DNA of 64,000 bases from Penicillium oxalicum (Eukaryota > Ascomycota > Eurotiomycetes > Eurotiales > Aspergillaceae), in contig NC_064652.1 of the NCBI RefSeq assembly GCF_001723175.1, forward strand, positions 558,001 to 622,000. The letters are read 5' to 3'. Made by a program: the position numbers and the translations under genes. The notes beneath the pieces were generated by a model. The model searched no databases, was not told the origin of the DNA, and saw only the letters and a program-made list of their open reading frames with translations. Shown here piece by piece: positions 21,499-38,439 of the stretch (positions are counted from its first letter, which is position 1; each line of letters begins with the position of its first letter).

Positions 21499-24400
21499 CT
21501 ATTCTTCGTCATCCTCTTCATCTTCGTCATCTTCGTCTTCCCCTTCTGAGACTTCTTGACCAAGATCCTTAAGTCGTTTCTGGTCATGAAAATCGGGTGG
21601 TGAGCAGCTGCTTTCCATTGTATTGAACGAATGGGTAAGAAAGAACATACCTTATCTTCTGCCCTCTTCGCTTCTAGATCTCCAAACACAATCAGTAAGT
21701 CGTCCAGTTCAGTTTGCGTCGCCTGTCGAGCTTCTTCCTTTTCTTTCGCCTCCTCTTGGACCTTCTCAAGTTGAGCTTGAATCTTTTTGAGGGCATTCTC
21801 CGTCTTTTTAGCTTGTGATTCGGCTTCTTTTGCTTTCCTTTCAGCTTCCACAGCGCGGGCCTCCAGGGCAGAAAGCTTGGACAAGGAGGCTTTGTTGGCT
21901 GCTTCGATGCTATTGGTCGACTCTTCTGTGGCTTTTGACTGAGCCTCCTGTGCTGCCTGCTCCGCAGCTGTGATACGAGCTTCCAGCGCTGAGATCGTTG
22001 ACAACGAATCCTGCTTGGCCTTCAAAAGTTCTTCAGAAGACTTCGCCTTCGCATTCTCAAGATCGGATTCGGCCTGTGCAAGAGACTGCCTGAGGCGAGT
22101 GGTTTCGGACTCGTGCTCATGCTTTGCCGACGCAAGTGCGGATTCCGCGCCTCGAACTTTGTTCTCGAGATCCGCAACTTGACCAGCATTCAACTCTTTT
22201 GACTGGCTTATAATGCCTTCCAGCTCCTGGGCGCGCTTTTGCAAAGAAGTGAGGTCAAGTGTGTGCTGCTCCCGAGCGTTTGAAAGTGCAAGTTCCAGGT
22301 CTCGGATAGTCTTTTGCAAACCAGCAATCTCCTGCTTGTGATGTTCCTGCATTTTTGTGCTCTTTCGCTCATACTCGCTCGAGGCCTGTTTCAACTGGTT
22401 GTCGATGGCTCGAAGTTGTTCCCCATGCTGTTTGAGAAGCTCGTTCTTCGATTGTTTATGTTGTTCTTCCAGCTGAAGCAACTTTTGCTTGTGGGAAAAT
22501 TCGGCCGACTGGAGTGTCTGTTGTGCTCGAGATAGTTCGAGAACCCCTGATTCTTTTGTTTTTCTATGATCCTGTTCTTCTTGATCAAGCTTTTGTCGCA
22601 GAGTCAGAAGGTCCGACTCCAGCTTTTGGATACTCTGAGTGCGGTCCTCCAACTCAGCACGTAAAGAGTCCACTAGTTCCCTCGACACACCCTTTTCAAC
22701 CCCATTCGCAACAACAGAAACTTCAAAACCAGGCTCACGATCGATCGCGCGAATCAAACGACTGAAATTATCCTTCAGAAATTCAATGAAGGAACGGTCA
22801 AAGAACACTTCTGGTAGCCCATCCAATTGACCGGCAGCAGTCTGTGGCAGAACTTCAAAGTCACGAACCAAGGGGCATTCTCGCAACTTGGTGATTTTGT
22901 CAATGTATTGCTCTCGGCCAAGCTGATCGATGAGTAATTTGTGCAATGTCACCCGAGGAATCGGAGAATCCTTCGTAGAAAATTCGTAGACGATACCGAG
23001 CAACACTGTGCAAAGACCGGGAATCAGTCTACTTGGTGTCCGCGGGTGCTTGATTTCTTGCAGGAGTGCCTGGATGCTGCTTCCTTCAACCAGGAGATCA
23101 TTAACGACGTCTGGGTCTTCAAAAAGCCAGCCACAGAGCAGCATGAGATAGCCAACGGTAATTCTTTCATCATCACCACGCTGCAAACCGGTGATCAAGT
23201 TGCTCACAATGGATTGGACGCTAGTAACAACTTCCTCTCCATTCTCAGCATCGCCTTCTGTAACTTCCATAGTAACCGCCTTAGCTTCGGCGCTGTCGAA
23301 AATCAGGTGGAATAAGAGTACAGATGCCATCCAGACTTGATAGGGGTCAGCGTTGCCCCTGGCTTCCGGAGCAGTAAGCAACACTGAAAGGATATTGGGA
23401 ATCCTGTCATGTCCACTGATATGACCTTCAATCGCTCTCTTGAGCACATGCATGCGAATACCTGGATGGTTGGCGAAGAACGCCTTCATACATTCGCATG
23501 CTGCGAGCCTTGCATCAAGCATGCTGTTTGGAGAAGGCTGAAGGCTGAGCTTTAGGAAGGCTTCAATGACATTAATTCGTTCTGGCTCATTTGCTTGCCC
23601 ATTGACACCCTGGTCGCTCGGCACTCGTGAACCCCACAAGACTTCAATATCCCCAAACCTCTCTTGCAATGGTGAGTTTCCACGAATTAGATCGGCACAT
23701 GTTGCCAGAGCTTTCGCTGTGACATTGACACTGAATTTTTGGCCAAATGCGATGCTGAGAACCTGCTCCGTCACCCCATTTTGCCAGTATGTTGTCTGGT
23801 TCGCAGGTGTGCCGATCCCACCGCGAGTCAAGAATAATTGAATGATTGCAAGCAATCCCCAGACATTCTTGTCCTTGCGCAGGGCGCTCCATTGCGATAA
23901 AGAATCTTCGACTTGGGGAGGTTCCAGCTGGCACTCATGGAGCAACTTGGTGACCTTTTTCACGCAACCAGTTTCACGGAAAAATGATTGATTAGACACA
24001 TTGAACTTGAGGAGGTGGGCAAGCAAAGTGAGGCAGTCCTCAACCACCTCGGTCCCATTTGTCAATGCGCCCTCCGCTTCAATAAGTGAAAATAAGATTT
24101 CGAAGGCGTTCTCGAAGGCAATCAGTTTCTGGAGCTCTTCCGAGGATGGCGTAAGAGCAATCATGAGAATCAGGGCCTCTGTTGTGAGCGGTGAATTAGT
24201 AAACGCCACACAGAGAACAGACTGTACTCATCAATGACTAACCATTTCTCACAGGCTCTCTTGTGTCTGCCAACACATTCACAAGTCTCGAAATCCCCAA
24301 AGGCGCAGTTAAAATGCACTCTTGTGTTCGTTCTGGTCGGGCGCTACAAATCTGGGACATCAATTGAAGGGAATACAGACGCGAGTAGAAGTCTCGAGTT

Positions 24401-24871
24401 TCCAGAAGATCCAATAAGATTGTGATGTTGTCTTGTCGCTGCTAGAAATCAGCTCCGTTGAAGAATCTTCTGAATCGGTCCGCATACCTGGGTGAATTCG
24501 TCTGCCAACCATAAAGCAATCTCATCTGATGCTTCGGGCTGTATGGGCTGGTCAGTAATTCGTGTTGGAGGTCCATCGTGGTTAGATTTACTGACACTTG
24601 ACTCGTCGGGGGTAAACAACATCAGTAGGGTCTCAAGGACCACTTTTGTGGTGTCCACATCCTCGCGATCATTGTGCAAACACCCGATGAGAGGTCGTAG
24701 CCCTCCGGAAGCTACTGAAGCTGGAAATAGCTTCGCAAAGCTTCTCAGTCCTTGTATAGCGGCGCGCCGATCCTCCAACAAGGTTGCACTTTGCAACCTA
24801 CTACTCAAAACATCGATTGTTTCCGTTGCCGTTTGTTTGGCCGGAGCTTGCGATTCAAGGATTCGGAACAT
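21499..24871 (-). CDS. USO1: Uso1/p115-family vesicle tethering protein
   Basis: Four exons on the minus strand: 24871-24488, 24438-24243, 24178-21651 and 21579-21499, joined 3189 nt, 1062 residues. Uso1/p115 is a homodimeric tether for ER-derived COPII vesicles at the cis-Golgi and acts with the Rab Ypt1 and SNAREs. The N-terminus MFRILESQAPAKQTATETI and about the first 640 residues form the armadillo-like globular head, including the region around DNITILLDLLETRDFYSRLYS. Residues about 640-1030 are a long heptad-rich coiled coil (many Glu/Lys/Gln/Leu, for example KTKESGVLELSRAQQTLQ). The last exon is 81 nt and encodes KRLKDLGQEVSEGEDEDDED and an acidic end, the conserved Uso1/p115 tail. Reading through its intron instead gives a basic nonsense tail, so the splice is supported. 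It is divergent from RAT1, with 558 bases between the start codons. Confidence 0.93.
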
Positions 24872-25429
24872 CGTCGCAGAACTGTAATTTCATGGTCACT
24901 GATGACCGTAGGCGACAGGATCAGTAGTCATCGATTTGAGACGAGGTTCAGATGCAAGGCTGGTTGGGTGAATCTTGGTGGCGTCTGGTTGTCAGGTCAG
25001 ATCACTCGTTGAAGTCGATGCCCATTAGGTAGAAAGACTGCTCGCGTTCCTACTAAGGACCTTAGTTGGCCTTCTTCCGGGTCGGCTCAAAGGGGTTAAA
25101 TCAGTGGAGCCGATCTCGCCGGAAGCGCGAGTTCCCCGACCGCCCGGCAATGATTGCGATGGTCGGCAATCGCAGAGACTTTCACTCTCACTTTTTGATC
25201 TGATTCACGTTCTGCTCCGTTGTGAAAGGCGCTGTTGCAGATTTCGTGCTATCTACCTGGGTTCGTCTCGAGGGATCTGGACTATCTCCTTGAAAGTACG
25301 GTGGAAAGATCGAGGCCAAGTCCAACGCGAAGCGTGTCTGCATCCGCGTGAATACGCAATCGAACCTCGCGCCAAGCTCGATCAAACGCCAGCGAACGCT
25401 GCCGGGCAAACGCTCGTCGCATTGTCAAC
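24872..25429. other. shared divergent promoter USO1/RAT1
   Basis: The 558 bases between the start codons of USO1 (minus) and RAT1 (plus). No coding content is supported. A short frame at 25104-25493 overlaps the RAT1 start and is not conserved. Both genes are basic housekeeping functions, so a constitutive bidirectional promoter is plausible. Confidence 0.5.
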
Positions 25430-28400
25430 ATGGGTGTCCCTGCTCTCTTCCGATGGCTTTCCAACAAGTATCCGAAGATCGTATCTTCGGTGATTGAGGA
25501 GCTGCCGCAGGAAGTGAACGGTGAAGAAATCCCAGTTGACACTACAGGCCCGAACCCAAATGGCGAGGAGATGGACAACCTCTACCTGGATATGAATGGT
25601 ATTGTGCATCCCTGTACACATCCAGAGGGACGGCCTCCTCCTGCCAATGAGCAGGAGATGATGCTGGAGATCTTCAAATACACGGATCGTGTTGTCAACA
25701 TGGTCCGACCAAGGAAATTACTTATGATTGCTATCGGTATGTTGGGAAGCCCGACGACTCCGATATTCTTCATTTCTTTGCAATGTTGAGATATTTATGA
25801 TTACTTTTATTCTTGCATGCTAATTACTTTGCTTCCTCCTAGATGGCGTTGCGCCTCGAGCCAAGATGAACCAGCAACGTGCTCGCCGATTCCGCTCCGC
25901 CCAGGAAGCCCGAGAAAATGACGAGAAAAAGGAAGAGCTGCAGAAACTACTGGATCGGCAACAAAGCAAGAAGTCAGGGGATGCCGTCATTCGTGAAGAA
26001 GTCATTCAAAAGACATGGGACTCAAACGTGATTACTCCTGGAACGCCATTCATGGACATCCTTGCGGCATCACTGCGTTACTGGATTGCCTACAAACTCA
26101 ACACAGATCCGGCATGGAAGACGATGAAGATCATCATTTCCGACGCTACCGTGCCTGGAGAGGGTGAGCACAAGATCATGGAATTCGTCCGTTCGCAGCG
26201 CGCATCGCCAGAGCACGATCCCAATACCCGTCACGTCATCTATGGTCTAGACGCGGATCTTATCATGTTGGGACTCGCTACCCATGAGCCCCATTTCCGC
26301 GTTCTCCGAGAGGATGTCTTCTTCCAGGAATCCAAACCGCGCACGTGCAGGCTTTGCGGCCAGACAGGCCACAAGGCAGAGGAGTGTACGGGTAAGGCGA
26401 AGGAGAAGAGCGGAGAGTTCGATGAGAAGCAACATGCTTCACCGTTGAAGCCGTTCATCTGGCTCCACGTCTCTGTTCTGAGAGAGTACCTTGCTGTTGA
26501 AATGCAGGTTGCTCAACAACCGTTTCCCTTTGATCTGGAACGTGCTCTCGACGATTGGGTCTTCATGTGTTTCTTCGTCGGAAACGATTTCTTGCCTCAC
26601 TTGCCTTCTTTGGATATTCGCGAGAACGGTATCGATACTTTGATTGCTATCTGGCGCGACAATATCCCAAGTATGGGAGGATACTTGACACAAGACGGCC
26701 ACGTTGACCTCAAGCGTGCCCAGCTGATTTTGCAAGGTCTGGCTAAGCAAGAAGACGCCATCTTCCGTCGCCGTCGACAAGCGGAGGAGAGAAAAGCGGC
26801 CAACGAGAAACGGCGCAAAGAGCAAGACCAGGCTCGCAACGAAGAACGGGCCCAAAAACGACGACGCAGCTCGCCAGTCTATGATGCAAAGCAGAACCGC
26901 TCCAAAGCCGAGCCGGATCCTGACCCAACGGCTGGATTGGACCTGATTACCCCGTCACGTGCCCATCTGACCAAGGAGGATAAGGAATTGACTCACAGCA
27001 TGATTGTCAACCGTGGAGCTGTCTACCGTGCAAATATGGAGAACAAGAGCGCTGCCGCCGTTCTCAAGAGCAGGCTCATGAAGAGTACACCAAATGAGCC
27101 AGCGGCGGAAGTCAGTTCTGAACCCGCAGAGAACGAACAGGAAGCCTCGGAGCCAACGTCCCCCTCTGTCCTTGGCAAGAGAAAGGCTGATGAATCTTCA
27201 GAGGCAACTGAGCAGGAGACTGAGGACGCCGGTACACCGGGCAGAGACTCGCCTCCTGTGCCTCCTCCGAAACCAAAAGATGACGAGATGCCCCCAGACA
27301 CCGTCAAGCTGTGGGAGCCGGGTTATGCGGATCGATACTATGAGCAAAAATTCGGCGTTGATCCCCAGGATCATGAATTCCGTCATAAGGTTGCTCGAGC
27401 TTACGCTGAAGGTCTTGCCTGGGTTCTGCTCTACTACTTCCAGGGCTGCCCTTCATGGGATTGGTACTACCCTTACCACTATGCCCCCTTTGCGGCCGAT
27501 TTTGTCGACATCGCCGATATGGTGATTGAGTTTGACAAAGGCAAACCCTTCCGGCCGTACGAGCAATTGATGGGAGTCTTACCCGCGTCATCCAACCACG
27601 CTTTACCAGAGGTTTTCCACGATCTGATGAGCAATCCCGAAAGCGAAATCATCGACTTCTACCCTGAAGACTTTGCGCTCGATCTGAACGGCAAGAAATT
27701 CGCATGGCAAGGCGTGATTCTTCTTCCTTTCATTGATGAGAAGCGCCTTCTAGCTGCGATGGAGAAAAAATATCCGCTCTTGACCGATGAAGAACGAAGC
27801 CGGAATACCCATGGCCAAGAAGTTTTACTACTCTCCGAGCAGCACCCTCTTTACCAAGATCTCATCGGCAATTTTTATTCCAAGAAACCCGGGCCACCTC
27901 AATACAAGCTCAATATGCGTGTCAGTGATGGTCTGGCGGGTCTGGTTGAACGCAACGAGACTTACATCCCCCACGGTTCTCTCGTTTCTCCGTTGCAAGA
28001 GTACGGTATGCCAAGTCTTGACGACGACCATTCCCTCACGTAAGTCTCACCACTACCCCCGATCTGAGTGACTTTGTTCTGCTCGTTCGTGCTAATTCTG
28101 TCGACAGTGTCAACTACAAAATTCCGAAATCATCTCATGTCCACAAATCTATGCTGCTTCGCGGTGTCAAGTTTGCCACGCCGATGCTCAATTCCGCTGA
28201 TGTCCGTGCCGTCAAGGGCCGCGCCCAAAATTCGGGTCGCTCCTACGGTGGCGCACCATTCAACGGACGTGGTCGTGGCGGTCAAATGAATTATTCGTCG
28301 GATCGGCCGAATCCATTTGCCGCGCACCTTGATCCACGCTTCGTGAATGCACCCCCTGGTGGCATGCCACCCATGCCTTCTGGTTGGGTTCCTCCCGCTC

Positions 28401-28729
28401 CTGGAGCGGATTATTCCAGGGGCCCACCTGGTCCTCCTCGTGGCGGAATGTCCCATCAGCACCCCTCGCATCATGGCTCTGGCCAATACTCTGGCCAACA
28501 GGGCTATTATGCAGGCAACCAGGGCTATCAGGGATACCAGGGCCAGCAACGACACCAGGGCTATCAGGCACAGCAGGGATCGTACGGTGGTCAACAAGAT
28601 CGGGGCTATGGTGGAGGAAGCAACGGAGGAGCAGGATATCGCGGTGGTAGAGGTCGAGGTCAATCCCGGGATCAGTACAGTGGTTATCGCGGCGGTGGTG
28701 GGCGTGGGGGAGGTTATGGGCGGTATTGA
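25430..28729 (+). CDS. RAT1: nuclear 5'-3' exoribonuclease Rat1/Xrn2
   Basis: Three exons: 25430-25736, 25843-28039 and 28108-28729, joined 3126 nt, 1041 residues. Rat1 degrades 5'-monophosphate RNA in the nucleus. It trims rRNA and snoRNA and drives torpedo termination of RNA polymerase II. Hallmarks are the absolute N-terminus [17 protein letters not shown], the acidic metal-site motifs [42 protein letters not shown] and [10 protein letters not shown], and [16 protein letters not shown] zinc knuckle ([14 protein letters not shown], about residues 270-283) distinguishes Rat1/Xrn2 from cytoplasmic Xrn1. Both introns restore conserved residues (IAI-DGVAP and HSLT-VNYKIPK). Between the conserved regions is a charged linker (about 430-510). 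The C-terminus (about 855-1041) is a low-complexity Gly/Tyr/Gln/Arg tail with GYQ and RGG repeats. Confidence 0.95.
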
Positions 28730-29782
28730 AAAGACTCAAGGACCTGATTGTCAGCTCTCGGCTCCATCCTTGACTGGATCGTTAAACGCACATATGAAAT
28801 AATCAGGGAGTTGACAAGGATGGGGCGTTTGATTGATATTCACAGTCTCCAAACCGCATGTTCATTTGGTGGATTCGTACAACACGAATGCTGATACTCG
28901 CGAGGTGTTGATCGCTTCTCTCTTCCTCGATCGTGTCATTGTCACGATAACGCCTGTAACAAACCTATAAAGTTGATTATTTGGTATTGATTTGCATCAG
29001 GTCGACATTCTATGGCCATCAAAGACGGAACTTCAGTCGGCCGCAGGGCTCCAAAAGACAAAGTCTTCAGGTTCATTGCCCTCGTCTCGGTCAGGGCTGC
29101 TGTACAAAGTCCGCCCGCCGAGTCTCACGGTGCAGGTCAAATTTTAACAACCTCAGTAGTCCTCCATCATCGTCCAGAACATGTGGCCCGAAGAGATGTA
29201 ATCAAGAAACTCGGCAGCCATGACTACATGTACTGTGCTCCCGTCTCTTCTGTCTCTCTCCACGATTCCTCAGCGGCAGAGAATGGAGAGCGACGGGTAT
29301 TCTCTCGAAGCGGCACCAGACGTATATACGCGGAAGACAGACCCGCGGACCCCCGTGCTACGCTTGAACGCGAGTCTTACTTAGTGATGTAGGGTATTGA
29401 TATCTGAGAACTCACGATGAAAACTCCCGCGGACCCCCGTGTCATCATAGTCTCATAGGAGTCTCCAACGAATGAAGGCATGGAAGCATATGTTCACAAG
29501 CTTCAAACCTGATAAAGAATTTCGAAAACCCGATATAGTAGCGCGTAATCCGGCTCCAAAAGCGGTTTAATTAAAATCCTGCAACGGGATGACAAGCAGT
29601 GCCATAGATTCGTTGCATGCCGATTTGACCTATATAAGAGCTTTAGTACACTCTGCATTTACAATTTTACGTCGCGAAAGCTGCTTCGTGACACAAGCTA
29701 GTCTCGTCGTCGCCGGAGGAGCAGCGCAGTTAAAGGCGGTGAGAACGCTGCCGCGAGATCGGAGGCTAAAAGGAATAATTGT

Positions 29783-29789
29783 TGAGTCA
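29783..29789 (+). promoter_or_regulatory. candidate Gcn4/CpcA (CPRE) site TGAGTCA
   Basis: A perfect TGA(C/G)TCA core lies 341 bases before the AROM start codon and about 100 bases before a probable 5' UTR intron. Aromatic amino-acid genes are established targets of general amino-acid control in fungi. The chance of one such match in a 340-base promoter is about 4 percent under random sequence. Confidence 0.5.
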
Positions 29790-29882
29790 CCTACGCTGAC
29801 TAGCGCTGACACACCACTTCAACTGACTTGACAAGTCACAATTGCTCTGGATGAAACGCTCAATCCTGATTTCAAACTACAG

Positions 29883-30058
29883 GTGAGTACAGTGAATTCT
29901 CAAGGCTTCTCTGACTTTCTCTACTGCCAACCTCGTCTGCCCGCGCTTCTCTTTCATATTCATGTATAGCTACGTTTGGTGGTGGGGTTGAGATACCAAA
30001 TTTCCCAAAGAGGCTGTTTCAAGCTGATGATCAGATGGAAAGACTAACGCCCGGTCAG
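29883..30058 (+). other. candidate 5' UTR intron of AROM
   Basis: A canonical donor GTGAGT at 29883 and the acceptor CAG at 30056-30058 are joined by a perfect CTAAC branch point at 30043-30047, eleven bases before the AG. Splicing would remove 176 nt from the leader of the AROM transcript. An earlier acceptor (TATAG at 29965-29969) is also possible. Read from splice signals only. Confidence 0.4.
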
Positions 30059-30093
30059 AATGAATTGAATGCGAAGCGAAATCAACAGATTAA

Positions 30094-34951
<4,858 letters not shown>

Positions 34952-35374
34952 TGAACAGGTTGATTGTCAAATACCCTGCGTTTGATGCTGTTGATTTTCT
35001 TTTTCAGAGTTGCTCATGCGGTTTGAAACCCAATGGAAATACAAAAGTGACATTTGAAGAGGGGAGGGCTTAGATTTGGTGTGCTCTGCCTACTGCCGAC
35101 ATGAAAAGTCGTGCTCAAAGTTCTATAGCTTGTAGGCGTGCAATAAGAATTTATACTTTCGGTTCTTTCTATTCAAATAATTCTACAAAAGGCTTCTTTC
35201 TATATCACAAATGCCCGGATCCAAACTGGTAAGTCGGCTCGAGAACCGCTTTCTGCGATGCGAGAAAGCAAAAGTAGATTAGCATCACATGGATTGAGTC
35301 CCGATATGTGGCGTAATTCTACGCCTCCACAAGCCCTCTCAAATTAATCAGTGAGCACTCAGTCTGATTTTTTT
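34952..35374. other. convergent 3' region AROM/P450
   Basis: 423 bases between the AROM stop (plus) and the P450 stop (minus). It is AT-rich in the middle, as expected for two 3' UTRs. No gene seen. Confidence 0.5.
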
Positions 35375-37222
35375 TTATTCCTGCGTCACTTGAGGGCGCT
35401 TGGAAATCGTCAACCATACGTCGCGCCAGTATCCAACGCCTCCTTTGACCACAAACTTTGGCTCGGGCTTATCCTTGACGAATTCGGGCTTGTAAGCGCG
35501 GAAGAACTAAAGGATATCGAGTTAGTATGTCGGATGATTCGAATGACCAGTAAATAAAGGGCTCAGGGATTAACACATACCTGTAGAGGCCCCTTGAAAA
35601 GCTCCATCATGGCAATATCACGACCAAGGCAAACACGCGATCCATACCCGAATGCAAAATTGTACTTGTTGTATAACTTGGCCTTCTCGGGATCCATCCA
35701 ACGCTCCGGCTTGAAGTCTTCCGCATCCTCTCCATACAGCGCCGGGTCACGGTGCACCAAGTACGGATTGCAGGTAATCTCCGTACCAGCAGGAGCCCAT
35801 TTACCGTACAACTCCAAGCCAGGCTCGGACACATAGCGGGGGAAGATGTTGGGAGCAGAAGGGCACAGACGCATGGTCTCCTTGACACAACTCACGAAGA
35901 AAGGCAAGTGCTCGAGGACCTCGTTGTACTGGGGCACCTCGGAAAGATAGCCCTTGCGGCTGGCAGTGTCAATCTCTTCCATCATGCGGTCGTACGACTC
36001 TGGGTGAGTCAGGAGGTAGGTGATCAGGGCCTGGAACGCGGTACCGGTGGTATCGGCTCCAGCAAGCAGAACCAGAAGAACCTCAGCGCGAATGTACTCC
36101 AAGTCCAGAGGCTTGCCCTCTTCGGTCCGTGCGTCCAGGAAGGTCTGAAGTAGGTCGAGGCGTTCCAACTTTTTACCAGACTGGATATCGTCCAAGCGCT
36201 CCTTAATCAGGCGGTCACGGAAGCGCATCAGAACACCGATCCCGGAGTCATCCTGAGGAGTAGCAACAAGATACTTCTTCATAAATGTGCTCTTCATCCA
36301 AGAGGTGAAGGGATGCATGCGCGCAAGGAAACCAAAGGGTGCAAGACCATCGTGGAACCCTTGAATCAGTCCGCCGATGTCCTCGCCCTTCTCAATGAAC
36401 CCGAAGGGAGCGCCGAACCCAATCTCGCTAATAATGTCATACGCCATGTAACTAGGACATCAAGGGGGGAAAGTCAGTGGTTTGAAAGTCCACTCAGTTT
36501 GTCAATGAACACGAGGAGTGCAACTCACACTGCCCACCAGGCAAAGTCAAAGGCCTCACCGGACTTGACGAAAGTGTCATCAAGCTTCTGCTTCCACTCG
36601 AGGATGCGCGCGTCAATCATTGGCTCCATCTTCTTGATGTTGGTAAAGCTGTACTGTAATTCCATTGTCAATTCTCCGTTGCCGCCAGCGACCGACCGAT
36701 TAATCAAAATGATGTGAGTGTGCGTACAGGTCCTGCAATGTGTTTCCGGAACAGCGCATGCGTCTTGTGTGACCTCATGTTGAACAAGCTCTCTGTCTCT
36801 CCGAAACTGCCCGTGATGTAATGGCCGGTCTTGTCTGCATTGCGGTGATAGATTTCCGGAAGTTTCGAATGGTCGCTGACAAGCAGCAGCGTTGGGGTGA
36901 CTCGCACCACGGGGCCTGTCACATTGTGCAATCTTGTCAGTGCGTCGATTCTCGACTGGTGAGTTCTCGATGATATTTTTCTCAACTTACCATACTTCTT
37001 TGACAAGTCATATGCGGTCAGGTATTCAGTTTCCTGCAGGTTCTGCTTTGCGATCCATAGGCGAGTCACGGAGGCCCAGAATGGGCCCGGGAAAGCAGCT
37101 AATGGGTGGAAGAAGCGGTAGTAGATGATTTGATAGCCGAGTTTGAGGACAAAATACGCCACGAGCGACAAAAGAGCGTTCGTCACTGTCAAAAGTGACA
37201 CTATCTGCGCTGCGAGACCCAT
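35375..37222 (-). CDS. cytochrome P450 monooxygenase (pisatin-demethylase-like)
   Basis: Five exons on the minus strand: 37222-36991, 36915-36728, 36653-36529, 36451-35581 and 35506-35375, total 1548 nt, 515 residues, normal for a fungal microsomal P450. An N-terminal membrane anchor (about residues 5-32) precedes a FHPLAAFPGPFWA proline hinge. The substrate-side region holds FRKHIAGPYSFTNIKKMEP. The I-helix is AGADTTGTA, the ExxR motif is KETMR, the PERF region is FKPERW, and the heme loop is FGYGSRVCLGRD with the cysteine ligand present. All junctions restore family sequence (KKYG-PVVRV, AGP-YSFTN, WWAV-YMAYD, GPLQ-FFRAY). The sequence style resembles the pisatin demethylase/benzoate hydroxylase-like E-class group. 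No backbone biosynthesis gene is next to it, so it may be a catabolic or detoxifying enzyme. Substrate unknown. Confidence 0.9.
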
Positions 37223-38419
37223 TGCGCTGGATGGTCAATCAATTGCCCAGCATGCGCGACTGCGAAAGGGTCCTTTGTGCGAATAGCAACCGCTTATGTT
37301 TGAAATCTGAGAAGATTCACCGAGCCATCTCGAACTGCCGCGGCAAAAGCCTGGTTTTCAAATGCGCTTTCTTCCCCTCGTTCGCCCCTCCTGTGCGACA
37401 TGACAGCCATTGACAACGTGGTTTCATGGCCTGAGGGGGCTGTCATTGGCTCCAGTAGATCCCGACTGGGTCAGAAAGACGAGCACAGGTGTTTCCACGC
37501 GTGGCAGAGAAACCAATGGTCATGCATGGCCGCTGCTTAGCTTCGAATTCGGACAACCCTCGGCCACGCGCTAGACGGGCAGCCACTTTTCAACGACGGT
37601 ACTGCAGTAAGCACGTCGGAAGTATGCGCTACCTCTCTGGATTTTGATGGCCAGACGAGGAATCAGACCAACCACCGTGTCTACAAGCCCACTCCGCTGG
37701 CCGCGAACATCTTCTGTGGACTAGGAACCAAACAGAGCCCATGGAAAGTCGTGTCCACCCGACTCCAGCTCCGTAAACTGGCCTTCACTTCCCTCGAAAA
37801 AGGTAACTCGTCCGCAGGCGGTTCTGATTCGAAGCACAACGCAAAGTACATGCTACATGCCCCTGGTAAGTAGTACATGCTATAGAAGTACTGTACTCAG
37901 GGTCAAGCCCCCCATTTGTCTTTCGGAGTTAGCCGGATGGGACTGTTGAGCCAAACAGGCTAAAGGACAGGGTATGCACATGGCCCGACTCAGATAGAGT
38001 AGGCAACTAGGCACATAGCACCCACGAGGACCTCAAAAATGCTCACGCAATATGAACGTTGTAGGCTATGACAAATTTTATGGGTGGGAAGATGAGTTGG
38101 TCCGCTTTTTCTTCGGGTCTGGAGCCCTTTGCACGAGTCAGCCAAGTTCAAGTTGAAGCCTGAAAGGTGGGTATAGAAAGTCATTGTCCGCAACAACTGC
38201 CCGCGATGTTGATCGGCGTCACACCTTCCTAGAATGGGCCCGCAAACGGTGGCATCTCAGCCCTGACGGGCGTCTCGTGGTTGTCAAAGCACACGAAACT
38301 CCGGGCGGGCCTACTGCCCCACTAGGTATAGCACTTCTGGCTCCAATGGGCCTGAATCAGACTGCGGCGGGTTGCGAGGACTTCTCATTATGCAGCTAGA
38401 GGGAAAACTGAGCTCGTCT

Positions 38420-38439
38420 TATTTGACCACGGTCAAATA
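38420..38439. repeat. 20-base inverted repeat
   Basis: TATTTGACC and GGTCAAATA form 9-base arms around an AC centre. With one bulged base the pairing extends to GTCT/AGAC outside (38416-38443). It could be a binding site for a dimeric regulator or a small hairpin. No gene lies within 1 kb. Confidence 0.6.

Noticed and set aside
29012..29392. 126-codon frame between RAT1 and AROM
   Set aside because: No recognisable content; the region carries direct repeats and promoter-like signals instead.
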